Origin: Novosphingobium nitrogenifigens DSM 19370
GTDB taxonomy: Bacteria > Pseudomonadota > Alphaproteobacteria > Sphingomonadales > Sphingomonadaceae
DNA: 64,000 nt
Direction: 5' to 3'
Assembly (NCBI RefSeq): GCF_000192575.1
Contig: NZ_GL876935.1
Location: 271,538-335,537, forward strand
Part shown: piece by piece, positions 27,596 through 35,672 of the stretch
Position numbering within the stretch: position 1 is the first letter of the stretch
Layout: every line of letters begins with the position of its first letter
Notes under the pieces: generated by a model
The model's database searches: none
What the model saw: the letters and a program-made list of their open reading frames with translations, nothing else
Told to the model about the DNA's origin: nothing
Made by a program: the position numbers and the translations under genes

Positions 27596-28768
27596 TCACA
27601 TCATTTCGACAATAGTGACATTGGCGACACCGCCGCCTTCGCACATCGTCTGCAAGCCATAGCGGCCCCCGCGCGCTTTCAGCGCGTGAAGCAGCGTCGC
27701 CATCAGCTTGGTTCCCGATGCGCCCAGCGGATGGCCGAGCGCGATTGCCCCGCCATGGACGTTGAGCCGTGCGGGATCGGCCCCGGTATGCTGCAACCAT
27801 GCCAGCGGAACCGAAGCGAAAGCCTCGTTCACCTCGTAAAGGTCGATATCGTTGATCGTGAGGCCTGCCTTTGCCAGCGCCTTGTCGGTGGCAAAGAGCG
27901 GCTCTTCGAGCATGATGACCGGATCGCCCGCAGTCACGGTGAGCGTGTGAATACGGGCGAGAGGCGTCAATCCATGCGCCTTGAGCGCGGCTTCGGACAC
28001 CACCAGCGCCGCACTTGCCCCGTCGCAGATCTGGCTCGACGTCGCTGCCGTCAACGCGCTTTCGGGGCTCAGTCGCTTCACCCCTGCAATGCTTTCGAGA
28101 GTGGCATCGAACCGGATGCCTTCGTCGATCGTGTGGAGATCGGTGCCTTCGGGCGTCTCGATCGCGACCGGGACGATTTCGTCGGCAAAAAGTCCGGCCT
28201 GCGTCGCGGCGCGTGCCTTGTCATGGCTCGACAGGGCAAACCGATCGAGATCATCTTTCCCAAGGCCGTATTTGCGGACCATCATTTCCGCTCCGACGAA
28301 CTGCGACCAGTTCACGCCGGGATATTTCGCCTCCAGCCCCGGCGACTTGTAAGTCCCCAGCCCTTCCTTCTGGTGAAAGATCGCAGTGCTGCCCATGGGA
28401 ACGCGCGTCATGCTTTCGACACCGGCAGCGATGACCATGTCCTGCACACCCGACATGACCGCCTGCGCCGCGAACTGGATTGCCTGTTGCGACGAGCCGC
28501 ATTGCCGGTCGATCGTCACCGCCGGAACCGATTGCGGCAGCAGCTTTGCCGCCAGCACGGCATTGCGCCCCACTTGCCCGGCCTGCTGCCCGCCCTGGCT
28601 GACACAGCCCATGACGACATCGTCGATCGCGGCCGGATCGATCCCGGTCCGTTCGACCAGCGCGTCGAGCGTCGTTGCCGCCAGATCGACCGGGTGAACC
28701 CCGGCAAGGCGTCCATTGCGCCGCCCACCCGCCGTTCGCACGGCATCGACGATATAGGCCGTAGCCAT
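27596..28768 (-). CDS. Acetyl-CoA C-acyltransferase (thiolase)
   Basis: The 390-residue thiolase has the nucleophile C90 in DRQCGSSQQA, the histidine H346 in GGAIALGHPLGASG and the second cysteine C376 in TMCEGGGVAN. It cleaves 3-ketoacyl-CoA to acetyl-CoA and a shortened acyl-CoA. With the HSD10-like dehydrogenase downstream it makes up the last two steps of one beta-oxidation turn, perhaps of branched-chain acids. It is probably transcribed from the AT-rich gap shared with thiL. Confidence 0.92.
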   Translation of the reverse strand: MATAYIVDAVRTAGGRRNGRLAGVHPVDLAATTLDALVERTGIDPAAIDDVVMGCVSQGGQQAGQVGRNAVLAAKLLPQSVPAVTIDRQCGSSQQAIQFAAQAVMSGVQDMVIAAGVESMTRVPMGSTAIFHQKEGLGTYKSPGLEAKYPGVNWSQFVGAEMMVRKYGLGKDDLDRFALSSHDKARAATQAGLFADEIVPVAIETPEGTDLHTIDEGIRFDATLESIAGVKRLSPESALTAATSSQICDGASAALVVSEAALKAHGLTPLARIHTLTVTAGDPVIMLEEPLFATDKALAKAGLTINDIDLYEVNEAFASVPLAWLQHTGADPARLNVHGGAIALGHPLGASGTKLMATLLHALKARGGRYGLQTMCEGGGVANVTIVEMM

Positions 28769-28797
28769 CTTTCCCGACTCCTCTACCCATTCTTTGT

Positions 28798-28816
28798 TTA
28801 AGTAATCGATTAAATC
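28798..28816. promoter_or_regulatory. AT-rich palindrome between thiolase and thiL
   Basis: The perfect palindrome TAATCGATTA (28803-28812) is embedded in TTTAAGTAATCGATTAAA within an otherwise GC-rich divergent gap of 116 bases. It lies about 30 bases upstream of the thiolase ATG and is a candidate operator, possibly for the TetR-family regulator at the end of this unit. The link is inferred from position only. Confidence 0.35.
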
Positions 28817-28884
28817 GGAGTCCGAAGGCCGTCAAGCCACTCGGCTGTCCTTGACAAATGCGCGCCAGGCCTCACCGGGGGCAC

Positions 28885-29784
28885 ATGGCCTCTTCCGGCG
28901 AAGCACGATTTATCGACATGATGCGCGCACTTGCCCGCGACCCTGCGGCGCGCGCGCTGACCGACGACGTCGCGGTCCTTCCTTTCGGCACCGAAACGCT
29001 GGTCGTCACGCACGACATGATGGCGCAAGGCGTCCACTGGCTGGCCGGACAGGACGAAGCCGACATCGCCTGGAAACTGGTCGCCACCAATCTCTCGGAC
29101 CTTGCCGCCAAAGGCGCACGCCCGGTCGGCGTCTTGATCGGCTATGCCCTCGGTCCCGACGATGCGCGCTTTGCCCAAGGCTTGCGCGAAGTGCTCGACA
29201 CTTATGACGTGCCCCTGCTCGGCGGCGACACCATCACGCCGCCTGCGGGCGGGCGCAGCCATGGCCTGACCGCGCTCGGCCGCGCGACGCATGTTCCCGT
29301 CCCGGCGCGCAACGGTGCGCATGTCGGGGACAGCGTGTGGATCACCGGCCCGGTCGGCGCCGCCATGCTCGGCTTCGAAGCCTTGCGCGATCACCGCAGT
29401 GACATCGATACGACCGCGTTCCGCCGTCCGGTCCCGCGCCTTGCCGAAGGGATCGCGCTGGCTCCGCTGGTCACTGCGATGATGGACGTTTCGGACGGCC
29501 TGCTGATCGATGCCCGGCGGCTTGCCGAAGCCAGCGGTGTGTGCATCGCACTGGAATCGGCGGCTGTTCCGGTCCCCGAGACCCTGCCGCCCGAACGCCT
29601 GCGCGAAGCGCTGGGCTGGGGCGACGACTATCAGTTGCTGTTCACTCTCCCCCCCGGCGTTCGACCGCCCATCGACGCATATGCAATTGGCCGCGTCACA
29701 GAATCCGGGCCTTACAGCCTCTTGCTCGATGGTGCGCCGCCACAGGGTCGGCTCGGATATTGGCACGATCGCCCAAACCATTGA
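28885..29784 (+). CDS. thiL: Thiamine-monophosphate kinase
   Basis: ThiL phosphorylates thiamine monophosphate to the active diphosphate. The 299-residue protein shows the PurM/ThiL-fold features TDDVAVLPFG, LVATNLSDLAAKGARPVG, LLGGDTI, MMDVSDGLLIDARRL and GWGDDYQLLFT. The length is slightly below the family norm of about 310-325. The start at MASSGEARF is preferred over an ATG nine codons earlier because ThiL proteins start close to the ARF/IDxM segment. It diverges from the thiolase gene. Confidence 0.9.
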   Translation: MASSGEARFIDMMRALARDPAARALTDDVAVLPFGTETLVVTHDMMAQGVHWLAGQDEADIAWKLVATNLSDLAAKGARPVGVLIGYALGPDDARFAQGLREVLDTYDVPLLGGDTITPPAGGRSHGLTALGRATHVPVPARNGAHVGDSVWITGPVGAAMLGFEALRDHRSDIDTTAFRRPVPRLAEGIALAPLVTAMMDVSDGLLIDARRLAEASGVCIALESAAVPVPETLPPERLREALGWGDDYQLLFTLPPGVRPPIDAYAIGRVTESGPYSLLLDGAPPQGRLGYWHDRPNH

Positions 29785-29915
29785 GCTTGCGCAAGGAAAT
29801 GCTTGCGGGGGACAATTAAACAGGTAGCCTTCTCTCAATCCTCGCAACGACGAGGACGGAGCTTTGGACCATTGCCCGACGGCATGTCCGGCCCGAATGC
29901 AAAGGGGGTGCCATC

Positions 29916-32015
29916 GTGATACTTGTCGAAACCGCAATCGGATTGGGATTGCTGGCCATAGTCTATGGTTTCATCACCAGCCGACAAGTGCTGGGCGCCC
30001 CGGCCGGAAGTCCCGCCATGCAGGAAATCGCCGGCGCCATCCAGGAAGGCGCGCAGGCCTATCTCAAGCGCCAATATTCGACCATCGCGCTGGTCGGGGT
30101 CATCGTCGCCGGGATCGTGCTGGCCTTCCTGGGACAGATCGCGGCAACCGGCTTCGTCATCGGCGCGGTCCTCTCGGGCGTGGCCGGGTTCATCGGCATG
30201 AACGTGTCGGTGCGGGCCAATGTCCGCACCGCCGCCGCCGCACAGAACGGGTTACAGGCCGGACTGACGCTCGCCTTTCGGGCCGGGGCGATTACCGGGA
30301 TGCTGGTCGCGGGCCTTGCCCTGCTCGCCATTGCCGGTTTCTTCTGGTTCCTGATCGGGCCTGCCGGACATGCGCCGTCCGACCGCACGGTCGTCACCGC
30401 ATTGTCGACACTGGCGCTTGGGGCTTCGCTGGTCTCGATTTTCGCGCGCCTCGGTGGGGGTATTTTCACCAAGGCGGCCGACGTCGGCGCGGACCTCGTC
30501 GGCAAGGTGGAAGCGGGCATTCCCGAGGATGACCCACGCAATCCTGCGGTGATCGCGGACAATGTCGGCGACAATGTCGGCGACTGCGCCGGGATGGCCG
30601 CCGACCTCTTCGAAACCTATGTCGTGACCGTGGGCGCGACGATGGTCCTGACCGCCTTGCTGGTCAAAGGGATCGGCGATCTCCTGCTGCCGTTGATGAG
30701 CCTGCCGCTCCTGATCGGAGGCGTGTGCATCGTCACCTCGATCGTGGGCACTTATTTCGTCCGGCTCGGCAGTTCGAACAACATCATGGGGGCGATGTAC
30801 AAGGGCTTCCTCGTCACCGCGATCCTGTCGGTTCCGGCGATCTGGTTCGCCATGTCGACGACATTGGGCAACATGCACGCCCCGCTCGGAAATCAGGGCG
30901 TGACCGGACAGGCGCTGTTCTATTCCGCCATGGTCGGCCTGGTCATCACCGGGCTCATCATCTGGATCACCGAATATTACACCGGCACCGCCTATCGCCC
31001 GGTCCGCTCGATCGCCAAGGCATCGGTGACGGGCCATGGCACCAACGTCATTCAGGGGCTGGCGATCAGTCTGGAAGCGACCGCCCTTCCCACGCTGGTC
31101 ATCTGTGCCGGGATCGTCATCGCCTATCAGCTCGCTGGACTGATCGGGATCGCCTATGCCGCGACCGCCATGCTTGCGCTGGCCGGGATGGTCGTGGCGC
31201 TCGACGCCTATGGGCCGGTCACCGACAATGCCGGGGGCATTGCCGAAATGGCGGGGCTCGACGACAGCGTGCGGGAAAAGACCGATGCCCTCGACGCCGT
31301 CGGCAACACCACCAAGGCCGTGACGAAGGGCTATGCCATCGGCTCGGCCGGTCTTGCTGCACTGGTGCTCTTTGCCGCCTATACCACCGACCTGCGTGAA
31401 TTCTTTCCGACGCTGAAAGTCGATTTCAGCCTCGAAAATCCCTATGTCATCGTTGGTCTGCTGCTCGGCGCGCTCTTGCCCTATCTCTTCGGCGCGATGG
31501 GCATGACCGCCGTCGGGCGCGCGGCGGGCGATGTCGTCGTCGACGTTCGCGACCAGTTCGCATCCAATCCGGGCATCATGGCCGGGACCAGCCGCCCCGA
31601 CTATGCCCGCACCGTCGATCTCGTCACTCGTGCCGCGATCAAGGAAATGATCGTGCCCTCGCTGCTGCCGGTTCTGGCCCCGGTGGCCGTCTATTTCGTC
31701 ATCACCATGGTGGCGGGGTCGGCCAACGGCTTTGCCGCGCTCGGCGCGCTGCTGCTGGGCGTGATCGTCAGCGGCCTCTTCGTCGCGCTGTCGATGACAT
31801 CGGGCGGCGGGGCATGGGACAATGCCAAGAAATACATCGAGGACGGCCATCACGGCGGCAAGGGATCGGAGGCCCACAAGGCCGCCGTCACCGGCGACAC
31901 GGTCGGCGATCCCTACAAGGATACCGCAGGCCCGGCCGTCAATCCGATGATCAAGATCACCAATATCGTTGCGCTGCTGCTGCTGGCGGCTCTCGCCGGG
32001 CACGCGGCGGGCTGA
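29916..32015 (+). CDS. hppA: Proton-translocating inorganic pyrophosphatase, K+-independent type
   Basis: This membrane pump couples pyrophosphate hydrolysis to proton export. The 699-residue protein has about 16 membrane segments, the substrate loop DVGADLVGKVEAGIPEDDPRNPA followed by NVGDNVGDCAGMAADLFE, and a matching C-terminal loop. The motif GNTTKAVTKGYAIGSA has lysine (K467) where K+-dependent enzymes have alanine, so the enzyme should be K+-independent. Translation starts at a GTG, fixed by an AAAGGGGG site 8 bases upstream. A strong terminator follows. Confidence 0.96.
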   Translation: MILVETAIGLGLLAIVYGFITSRQVLGAPAGSPAMQEIAGAIQEGAQAYLKRQYSTIALVGVIVAGIVLAFLGQIAATGFVIGAVLSGVAGFIGMNVSVRANVRTAAAAQNGLQAGLTLAFRAGAITGMLVAGLALLAIAGFFWFLIGPAGHAPSDRTVVTALSTLALGASLVSIFARLGGGIFTKAADVGADLVGKVEAGIPEDDPRNPAVIADNVGDNVGDCAGMAADLFETYVVTVGATMVLTALLVKGIGDLLLPLMSLPLLIGGVCIVTSIVGTYFVRLGSSNNIMGAMYKGFLVTAILSVPAIWFAMSTTLGNMHAPLGNQGVTGQALFYSAMVGLVITGLIIWITEYYTGTAYRPVRSIAKASVTGHGTNVIQGLAISLEATALPTLVICAGIVIAYQLAGLIGIAYAATAMLALAGMVVALDAYGPVTDNAGGIAEMAGLDDSVREKTDALDAVGNTTKAVTKGYAIGSAGLAALVLFAAYTTDLREFFPTLKVDFSLENPYVIVGLLLGALLPYLFGAMGMTAVGRAAGDVVVDVRDQFASNPGIMAGTSRPDYARTVDLVTRAAIKEMIVPSLLPVLAPVAVYFVITMVAGSANGFAALGALLLGVIVSGLFVALSMTSGGGAWDNAKKYIEDGHHGGKGSEAHKAAVTGDTVGDPYKDTAGPAVNPMIKITNIVALLLLAALAGHAAG

Positions 32016-32045
32016 ACGCCACATCATAACCGGTTGGGGAGGAGG

Positions 32046-32081
32046 AACCGGCGTCCGGACACGATCCGGGCGCCGGTTTTT
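32046..32081 (+). terminator. Intrinsic terminator of hppA
   Basis: A 13-bp stem, AACCGGCGTCCGG with CCGGGCGCCGGTT (one G-U pair), has a 7-base loop and runs into five T residues at 32077-32081. It lies 31 bases after the hppA stop and overlaps the operator-like palindrome that follows by three bases. Confidence 0.9.
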
Positions 32082-32094
32082 ACGTTGACGTAAA
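32079..32094. promoter_or_regulatory. ACGT-type palindrome upstream of tesB
   Basis: TTTACGT-TG-ACGTAAA is a perfect inverted repeat of 7-base arms, 26 bases before the tesB ATG. From memory it resembles ACGT-centred sites of MerR-family (LiuR-like) regulators of acyl-CoA catabolism in proteobacteria; that identity is inferred. Its position over or next to a promoter would allow direct control of tesB. Confidence 0.5.
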
Positions 32095-32120
32095 CGGTAG
32101 GTCGCGCCAGACTGATTCGC

Positions 32121-33029
32121 ATGAGCGAAATCACGGCCCCTGCCCACCCGGCACCAACCTCCCAAGAGCTTGTCGCAGGCCTGCTGCGCCTGCTCGATGT
32201 CGATGATGCCGGGCCCGATGCCTTTACCGGCCACCGTCGCCCCGGCGGCAAGGGGCGCATGTTCGGCGGACAAGTCATCGCGCAAGGGCTGGTCGCAGCC
32301 GAACGCACCGTGGCACCCGATCGTCCGGTTCATTCGCTGCACGCCTATTTCCTGCGCGGCGGGGACGAAACGCTGCCCGTCGATTTCACGGTCGAACGCG
32401 ATCTCGACGGCGGCAGCTTTGCCAACCGTCGCGTGGTCGCGGCGCAGGCGGGCAAGCCGATCCTGACGCTGCTCGCCTCGTTTCACCGTCGCGAGGAAGG
32501 CGCCTTTCACGCCGACCCCATGCCCGACGTGCCACCGCCCGAAGGCCTGCGCAGCGAAGCTGAATTGCGCGCCGAATTCATCGATCGCTTGCCCGAGGAC
32601 AAGCGCGAGATCATGTTGCGCACGCGTCCGATCGAATTGCGCCCGGTCGAAGCGCGCCACTGGATGGGCGCGGCCCCGCGCGAAGCCCGCTCGCACACCT
32701 GGTTCCGAGCCGCAGCCGCCCTGCCCGACGATCCGCGCGTGCATCGCGCCGTGCTCGCCTATGCCAGCGACATGAACCTTCTGGGCACCTGCACACTGCC
32801 CCATGGGCTCAGCTGGATCACCGGCAATGTCATGGCCGTCAGCCTCGACCATGCCATCTGGTTCCACGACGATTTCCGCGCCGATGAATGGCTGCTCTAT
32901 GTCTGCGACAGCCCCTGGGCAGGCGGCGCGCGCGGCTTCAACCGGGGCCGCATCTATACCCGCGACGGCCGCTATGTCGCAAGCGTCGCCCAGGAAGGGC
33001 TCATCCGCCCCCTGGCTAAAAAAACCTAA
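32121..33029 (+). CDS. tesB: Acyl-CoA thioesterase II
   Basis: TesB hydrolyses medium- and long-chain acyl-CoA. The 302-residue protein has the double hot-dog fold, with GRMFGGQVIAQGLVAAERTV in the first half and, in the second half, the catalytic aspartate in AYASDMNLLGT, the DEWLLYVCDSPWAGGARGFNRG stretch (written here in part) and the late glutamine in VASVAQEGLIR. The size is close to E. coli TesB. Its last four bases overlap the convergent gene on the other strand. Confidence 0.93.
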   Translation: MSEITAPAHPAPTSQELVAGLLRLLDVDDAGPDAFTGHRRPGGKGRMFGGQVIAQGLVAAERTVAPDRPVHSLHAYFLRGGDETLPVDFTVERDLDGGSFANRRVVAAQAGKPILTLLASFHRREEGAFHADPMPDVPPPEGLRSEAELRAEFIDRLPEDKREIMLRTRPIELRPVEARHWMGAAPREARSHTWFRAAAALPDDPRVHRAVLAYASDMNLLGTCTLPHGLSWITGNVMAVSLDHAIWFHDDFRADEWLLYVCDSPWAGGARGFNRGRIYTRDGRYVASVAQEGLIRPLAKKT

Positions 33030-33499
33030 GGCGCGGGGGAGCAGGTCGCGCGTTCGAGCAGGGGATGCTCGATCATCGCTCTTGCAACGGCGCCGAGCAT
33101 GCGGCCGCCGTCCCCGGCCTTGGCCACTTCGGCCGCCACGCCGTCGAAAACGCGGCAAGCATCGAGGCTGGTATTGCCCCCGCCATAGCGATTGGCAAGG
33201 AGCGTCGCATAGCGGTCATAGGCACTGCCATGACGGGGCCCATCGACGCCTTCCCCGAAAAAGCGCCGCAAGCGGACCGACGCTTCGTCGAACAGAGAGC
33301 GATGCGCGGTGACCATGCCGTCGAAATCGGCCTGCATCGCAATGCCCAGCCGGGTACAGCGCAACGACACGTCCATCATCATCATTTCGAATTCATGCAA
33401 ACGGGCCGCCGTCGTCACCGGTTCGTCGATGCAGGCCGCCCGAGCCTCACCCGAACAGAGCAACGCCAGAGCGGCCAGGACAGCGATTCCCCCGCGCAT
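33026..33499 (-). CDS. Secreted protein of unknown function, paralogue of the 34.7 kb protein
   Basis: No named family was recognised. The 157-residue product has a signal peptide (MRGGIAVLAALALLCSGEARA, cleaved before ACIDEP) and four cysteines in the mature part. Its C-terminal 65 residues match those of the protein encoded at 34745-35074: YDRY-T-ANRYGGG-T near the middle, then G--L-AVA-AMI-HP-L and a terminal C-P. It starts 15 bases after the larger related gene, so it is probably the last gene of one transcript. The start chosen begins directly at the signal peptide. Confidence 0.7.
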   Translation of the reverse strand: MRGGIAVLAALALLCSGEARAACIDEPVTTAARLHEFEMMMMDVSLRCTRLGIAMQADFDGMVTAHRSLFDEASVRLRRFFGEGVDGPRHGSAYDRYATLLANRYGGGNTSLDACRVFDGVAAEVAKAGDGGRMLGAVARAMIEHPLLERATCSPAP

Positions 33500-33513
33500 G
33501 GCCCGCGCCCGGA

Positions 33514-34593
33514 TCACTTCGCGACCAAGGCCTGACACGGCAGGAGCGGCACAGCCATGAGCACATCGAACTGCTTCACCAGGGCAGCCTGCGTCGAGAA
33601 CGTCGTCTGGGTCACCGGCTGATAGGCGTGCGCTGCTGCCGCAAGCGCGTTCATCGTCTCGGGATCATGGCTGAGCTGGTATTGTTCGTAGAGACCCTGC
33701 AACTGCTTCATATAGGCAACCGCCGCCTCGTTGTTGCGGCGAGCGATGGTGACGGCCGTGACATAGGTCGTGTCGTGAAAGGCATTGCGCGCATCGGCCG
33801 AGCAGAAGCTGGTCGGCAAAACGACTTGCGGAACGGGTTCCAGAGCAGGTTGCGGGGGAAGGCTCAGCCCGGGCGAAACCGCCGCATGGGCAACGGGGGG
33901 CGGAACCGGCTCACTTCCCGGGGAAGCGACAGCCGTATGCTGAGCGGAGGGCTGTCCCGATGCCTGGCTGTTGGCGAGAGCGGCAAGCAATTGCCCCAAT
34001 GTCGCCGATTGTGCCGCAGGAGCGGTGGGCGCGTCCTGCGTCGGGACTTGCGCCACAGCCGGTTGCACGATGGCCTGCTGAACCGGCGCCTGTGCTGCGG
34101 GGACAGGAACCGCCGGAACCTGCGCAACCGGAGCCTGAGCGCTTGCCGCGGCATAGGACGCCGGGGACGGAGGAGCGGCAGTTGCAGGCAAGGGCATCGG
34201 ACGCGCCGGAGCGGCATCGACGGGAACCGGGAGGCTCCCTCCGACTGTGGACGGAACCGCTGCGGCAGGAGCCATGGGCGCCGGAACCGAAGTCTGCACC
34301 GGAGGCACCAGACGAGCCCGCAACACCTGGATCTTTGCCCGGGCAATCTCGCCGAACGTCCCGTTGGGGAAACGGGCGAGATAGGCCTCGTAAAGTGCGG
34401 GATCGCCGCTGCTGTCGATCGATTGCCAGAATGCCAGTTCGAACGGCGTTCCGACCCCGTTGGCGGCGGCAATCTGTGCCTGCGCGCTTACTTGATTCAT
34501 CCCCGTTGCGCAAAGCAGCGCAGCCAGAGCCAAAACGATCCTATGGTTGTTCCTGCGCACCCGACCGACCTGATTGTTCCTGCGTGAATACAA
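33514..34593 (-). CDS. Secreted proline/alanine-rich protein with N-terminal FELAFWQS repeat-like domain
   Basis: Function unknown. The 359-residue protein has a signal peptide ending near VSAQAQ, then a 45-residue module (GTPFELAFWQSIDSSGDPAL, YEAYLARFPNGTFGEIARAK). A 170-residue proline/alanine/valine linker follows, and then a C-terminal domain starting LPTSFCSADARNAFHDTTYV. The N-terminal module is, from memory, a short helical unit often found beside caspase-like or Sel1-like domains in alphaproteobacteria. The same two modules occur at 34745-35556. No good ribosome binding site precedes the ATG; the GTG 12 codons later (VRRNNHRIV) has AGGTCGG in front of it and gives a cleaner signal peptide. 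Confidence 0.68.
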   Translation of the reverse strand: MYSRRNNQVGRVRRNNHRIVLALAALLCATGMNQVSAQAQIAAANGVGTPFELAFWQSIDSSGDPALYEAYLARFPNGTFGEIARAKIQVLRARLVPPVQTSVPAPMAPAAAVPSTVGGSLPVPVDAAPARPMPLPATAAPPSPASYAAASAQAPVAQVPAVPVPAAQAPVQQAIVQPAVAQVPTQDAPTAPAAQSATLGQLLAALANSQASGQPSAQHTAVASPGSEPVPPPVAHAAVSPGLSLPPQPALEPVPQVVLPTSFCSADARNAFHDTTYVTAVTIARRNNEAAVAYMKQLQGLYEQYQLSHDPETMNALAAAAHAYQPVTQTTFSTQAALVKQFDVLMAVPLLPCQALVAK

Positions 34594-34744
34594 CGGACGA
34601 TTTTACCGACGCCCCCTGCCCCGCCACTCCTCCATACCCTATTTCCCGTTGGTAGGAAGCGACTGAAGAAGTCCGGTTATCGAAGCCTTAAGCCTGTGCT
34701 TTGCAAGACAGGATCTCCGCTGCCCCGGATCGGAGAAAGCGGGA

Positions 34745-35074
34745 TCAATGCCCGGGAAGACAGGCGAAATCGTCAAGCTGGGGATGTGCGATCATCGCAT
34801 CGGCCACGGCATTCAGGACCGCGCCGTCCGGCATACGCGCCAGTTGCGCGACAACCTGATCCAGCATCTGGCAATCCTCGACACGAGTTGCCCCGCCGCC
34901 GTACCGATTGGCGGTCACGGTGATATAGCGATCGTAAAGCCCTTCATGAAACTGGTTCCTCGCCTCGTCGGAACAAAAGCTGGCAGGCAGATTGACCTCG
35001 GGAACCGCCATCATCGCCGGACGGATCGGCAGCGTCATCGCTTCGGACGGGTCCGACGCGCTCGCGGGCGTCAT
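34745..35074 (-). CDS. C-terminal half of a split secreted protein, unknown function
   Basis: The 109-residue frame carries LPASFCSDEARNQFHEGLYD and then ANRYGGGATRVEDCQM, a domain shared with the proteins at 33026 and 33514. Unlike those it has no signal peptide. Its ATG overlaps the stop codon of the upstream half as ATGA, one frame away (a -1 shift). In the paralogue at 33514 the two halves are fused. So this is either a frameshifted gene, a programmed frameshift product, or a coupled separate cistron that would stay in the cytoplasm. Confidence 0.6.
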   Translation of the reverse strand: MTPASASDPSEAMTLPIRPAMMAVPEVNLPASFCSDEARNQFHEGLYDRYITVTANRYGGGATRVEDCQMLDQVVAQLARMPDGAVLNAVADAMIAHPQLDDFACLPGH

Positions 35075-35556
35075 CTGACCATAGGCAAGCCCAGCATCAT
35101 GCCGAGCGGGGATGCCGTGGGAACGACGCCGGTGGTCAGATCCTCCATCGCGGGGGAAGTCGTCGCCGTGGTCGGTATGCGGGTCGGCCCGCTGGTGACA
35201 TAGACGGCCGCCTGCATGCGGGCACGCCGGGGCACGAGAGCCATGGACGGAACGGCCATGACCGGTGGCGAGGGCAGCGCAAGCGATGTCCATTTGGGCG
35301 CAGGCGGCGGCGCCGTCACGACAGCGCCCTTTGCGATCGCTTCCTTTGCGATGGCGGCAAACGTCCCGCCGGGAAATTCGCGCAAATAGGCCTGATAGAG
35401 CACCGGATCCCGACTTGCCGACACCGACTGCCAGAATGCCAGTTCGAACGGGCTTCCCGCCCCATCGGCGTCTTGTGCCGACGATGCTCCGGCAAACCCC
35501 AACGCGCAGACGGCCACACCAAGGAAAAGCGCCAAGCGCCCCTTTTTCCCCAACAC
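35071..35556 (-). CDS. N-terminal half of a split secreted protein (FELAFWQS module)
   Basis: The 161-residue product starts at a GTG chosen because GGGAGG lies 7 bases upstream and the signal peptide (GKKGRLALFLGVAVCALGFA, then GASSAQ) begins right after it; two in-frame ATG codons further up lack such a site. The mature part holds the module SPFELAFWQSVSASRDPVLY and QAYLREFPGGTFAAIAKEAI, then a proline/alanine/threonine linker that ends at the stop overlapping the next start. It is the first gene of the paralogous set. Function unknown. Confidence 0.62.
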   Translation of the reverse strand: MLGKKGRLALFLGVAVCALGFAGASSAQDADGAGSPFELAFWQSVSASRDPVLYQAYLREFPGGTFAAIAKEAIAKGAVVTAPPPAPKWTSLALPSPPVMAVPSMALVPRRARMQAAVYVTSGPTRIPTTATTSPAMEDLTTGVVPTASPLGMMLGLPMVR

Positions 35557-35672
35557 AGTCGAACCTCCCATGCCGGACAGAACGACCGCTGCCCCCGCAT
35601 CGGAACCATGCATCAGGCATGGTGCAAGCCGACTGAAACCGGGTTTCCGGGTTCCCCCTTATCGGCTTGAGC

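Noticed and set aside
30252..33158. A 968-codon open frame on the minus strand across hppA and tesB
   Set aside because: It is antisense to two clear genes; the composition is rich in His/Asp/Gly/Arg as expected from the mirror of GC-rich third positions, and no domain is recognisable.
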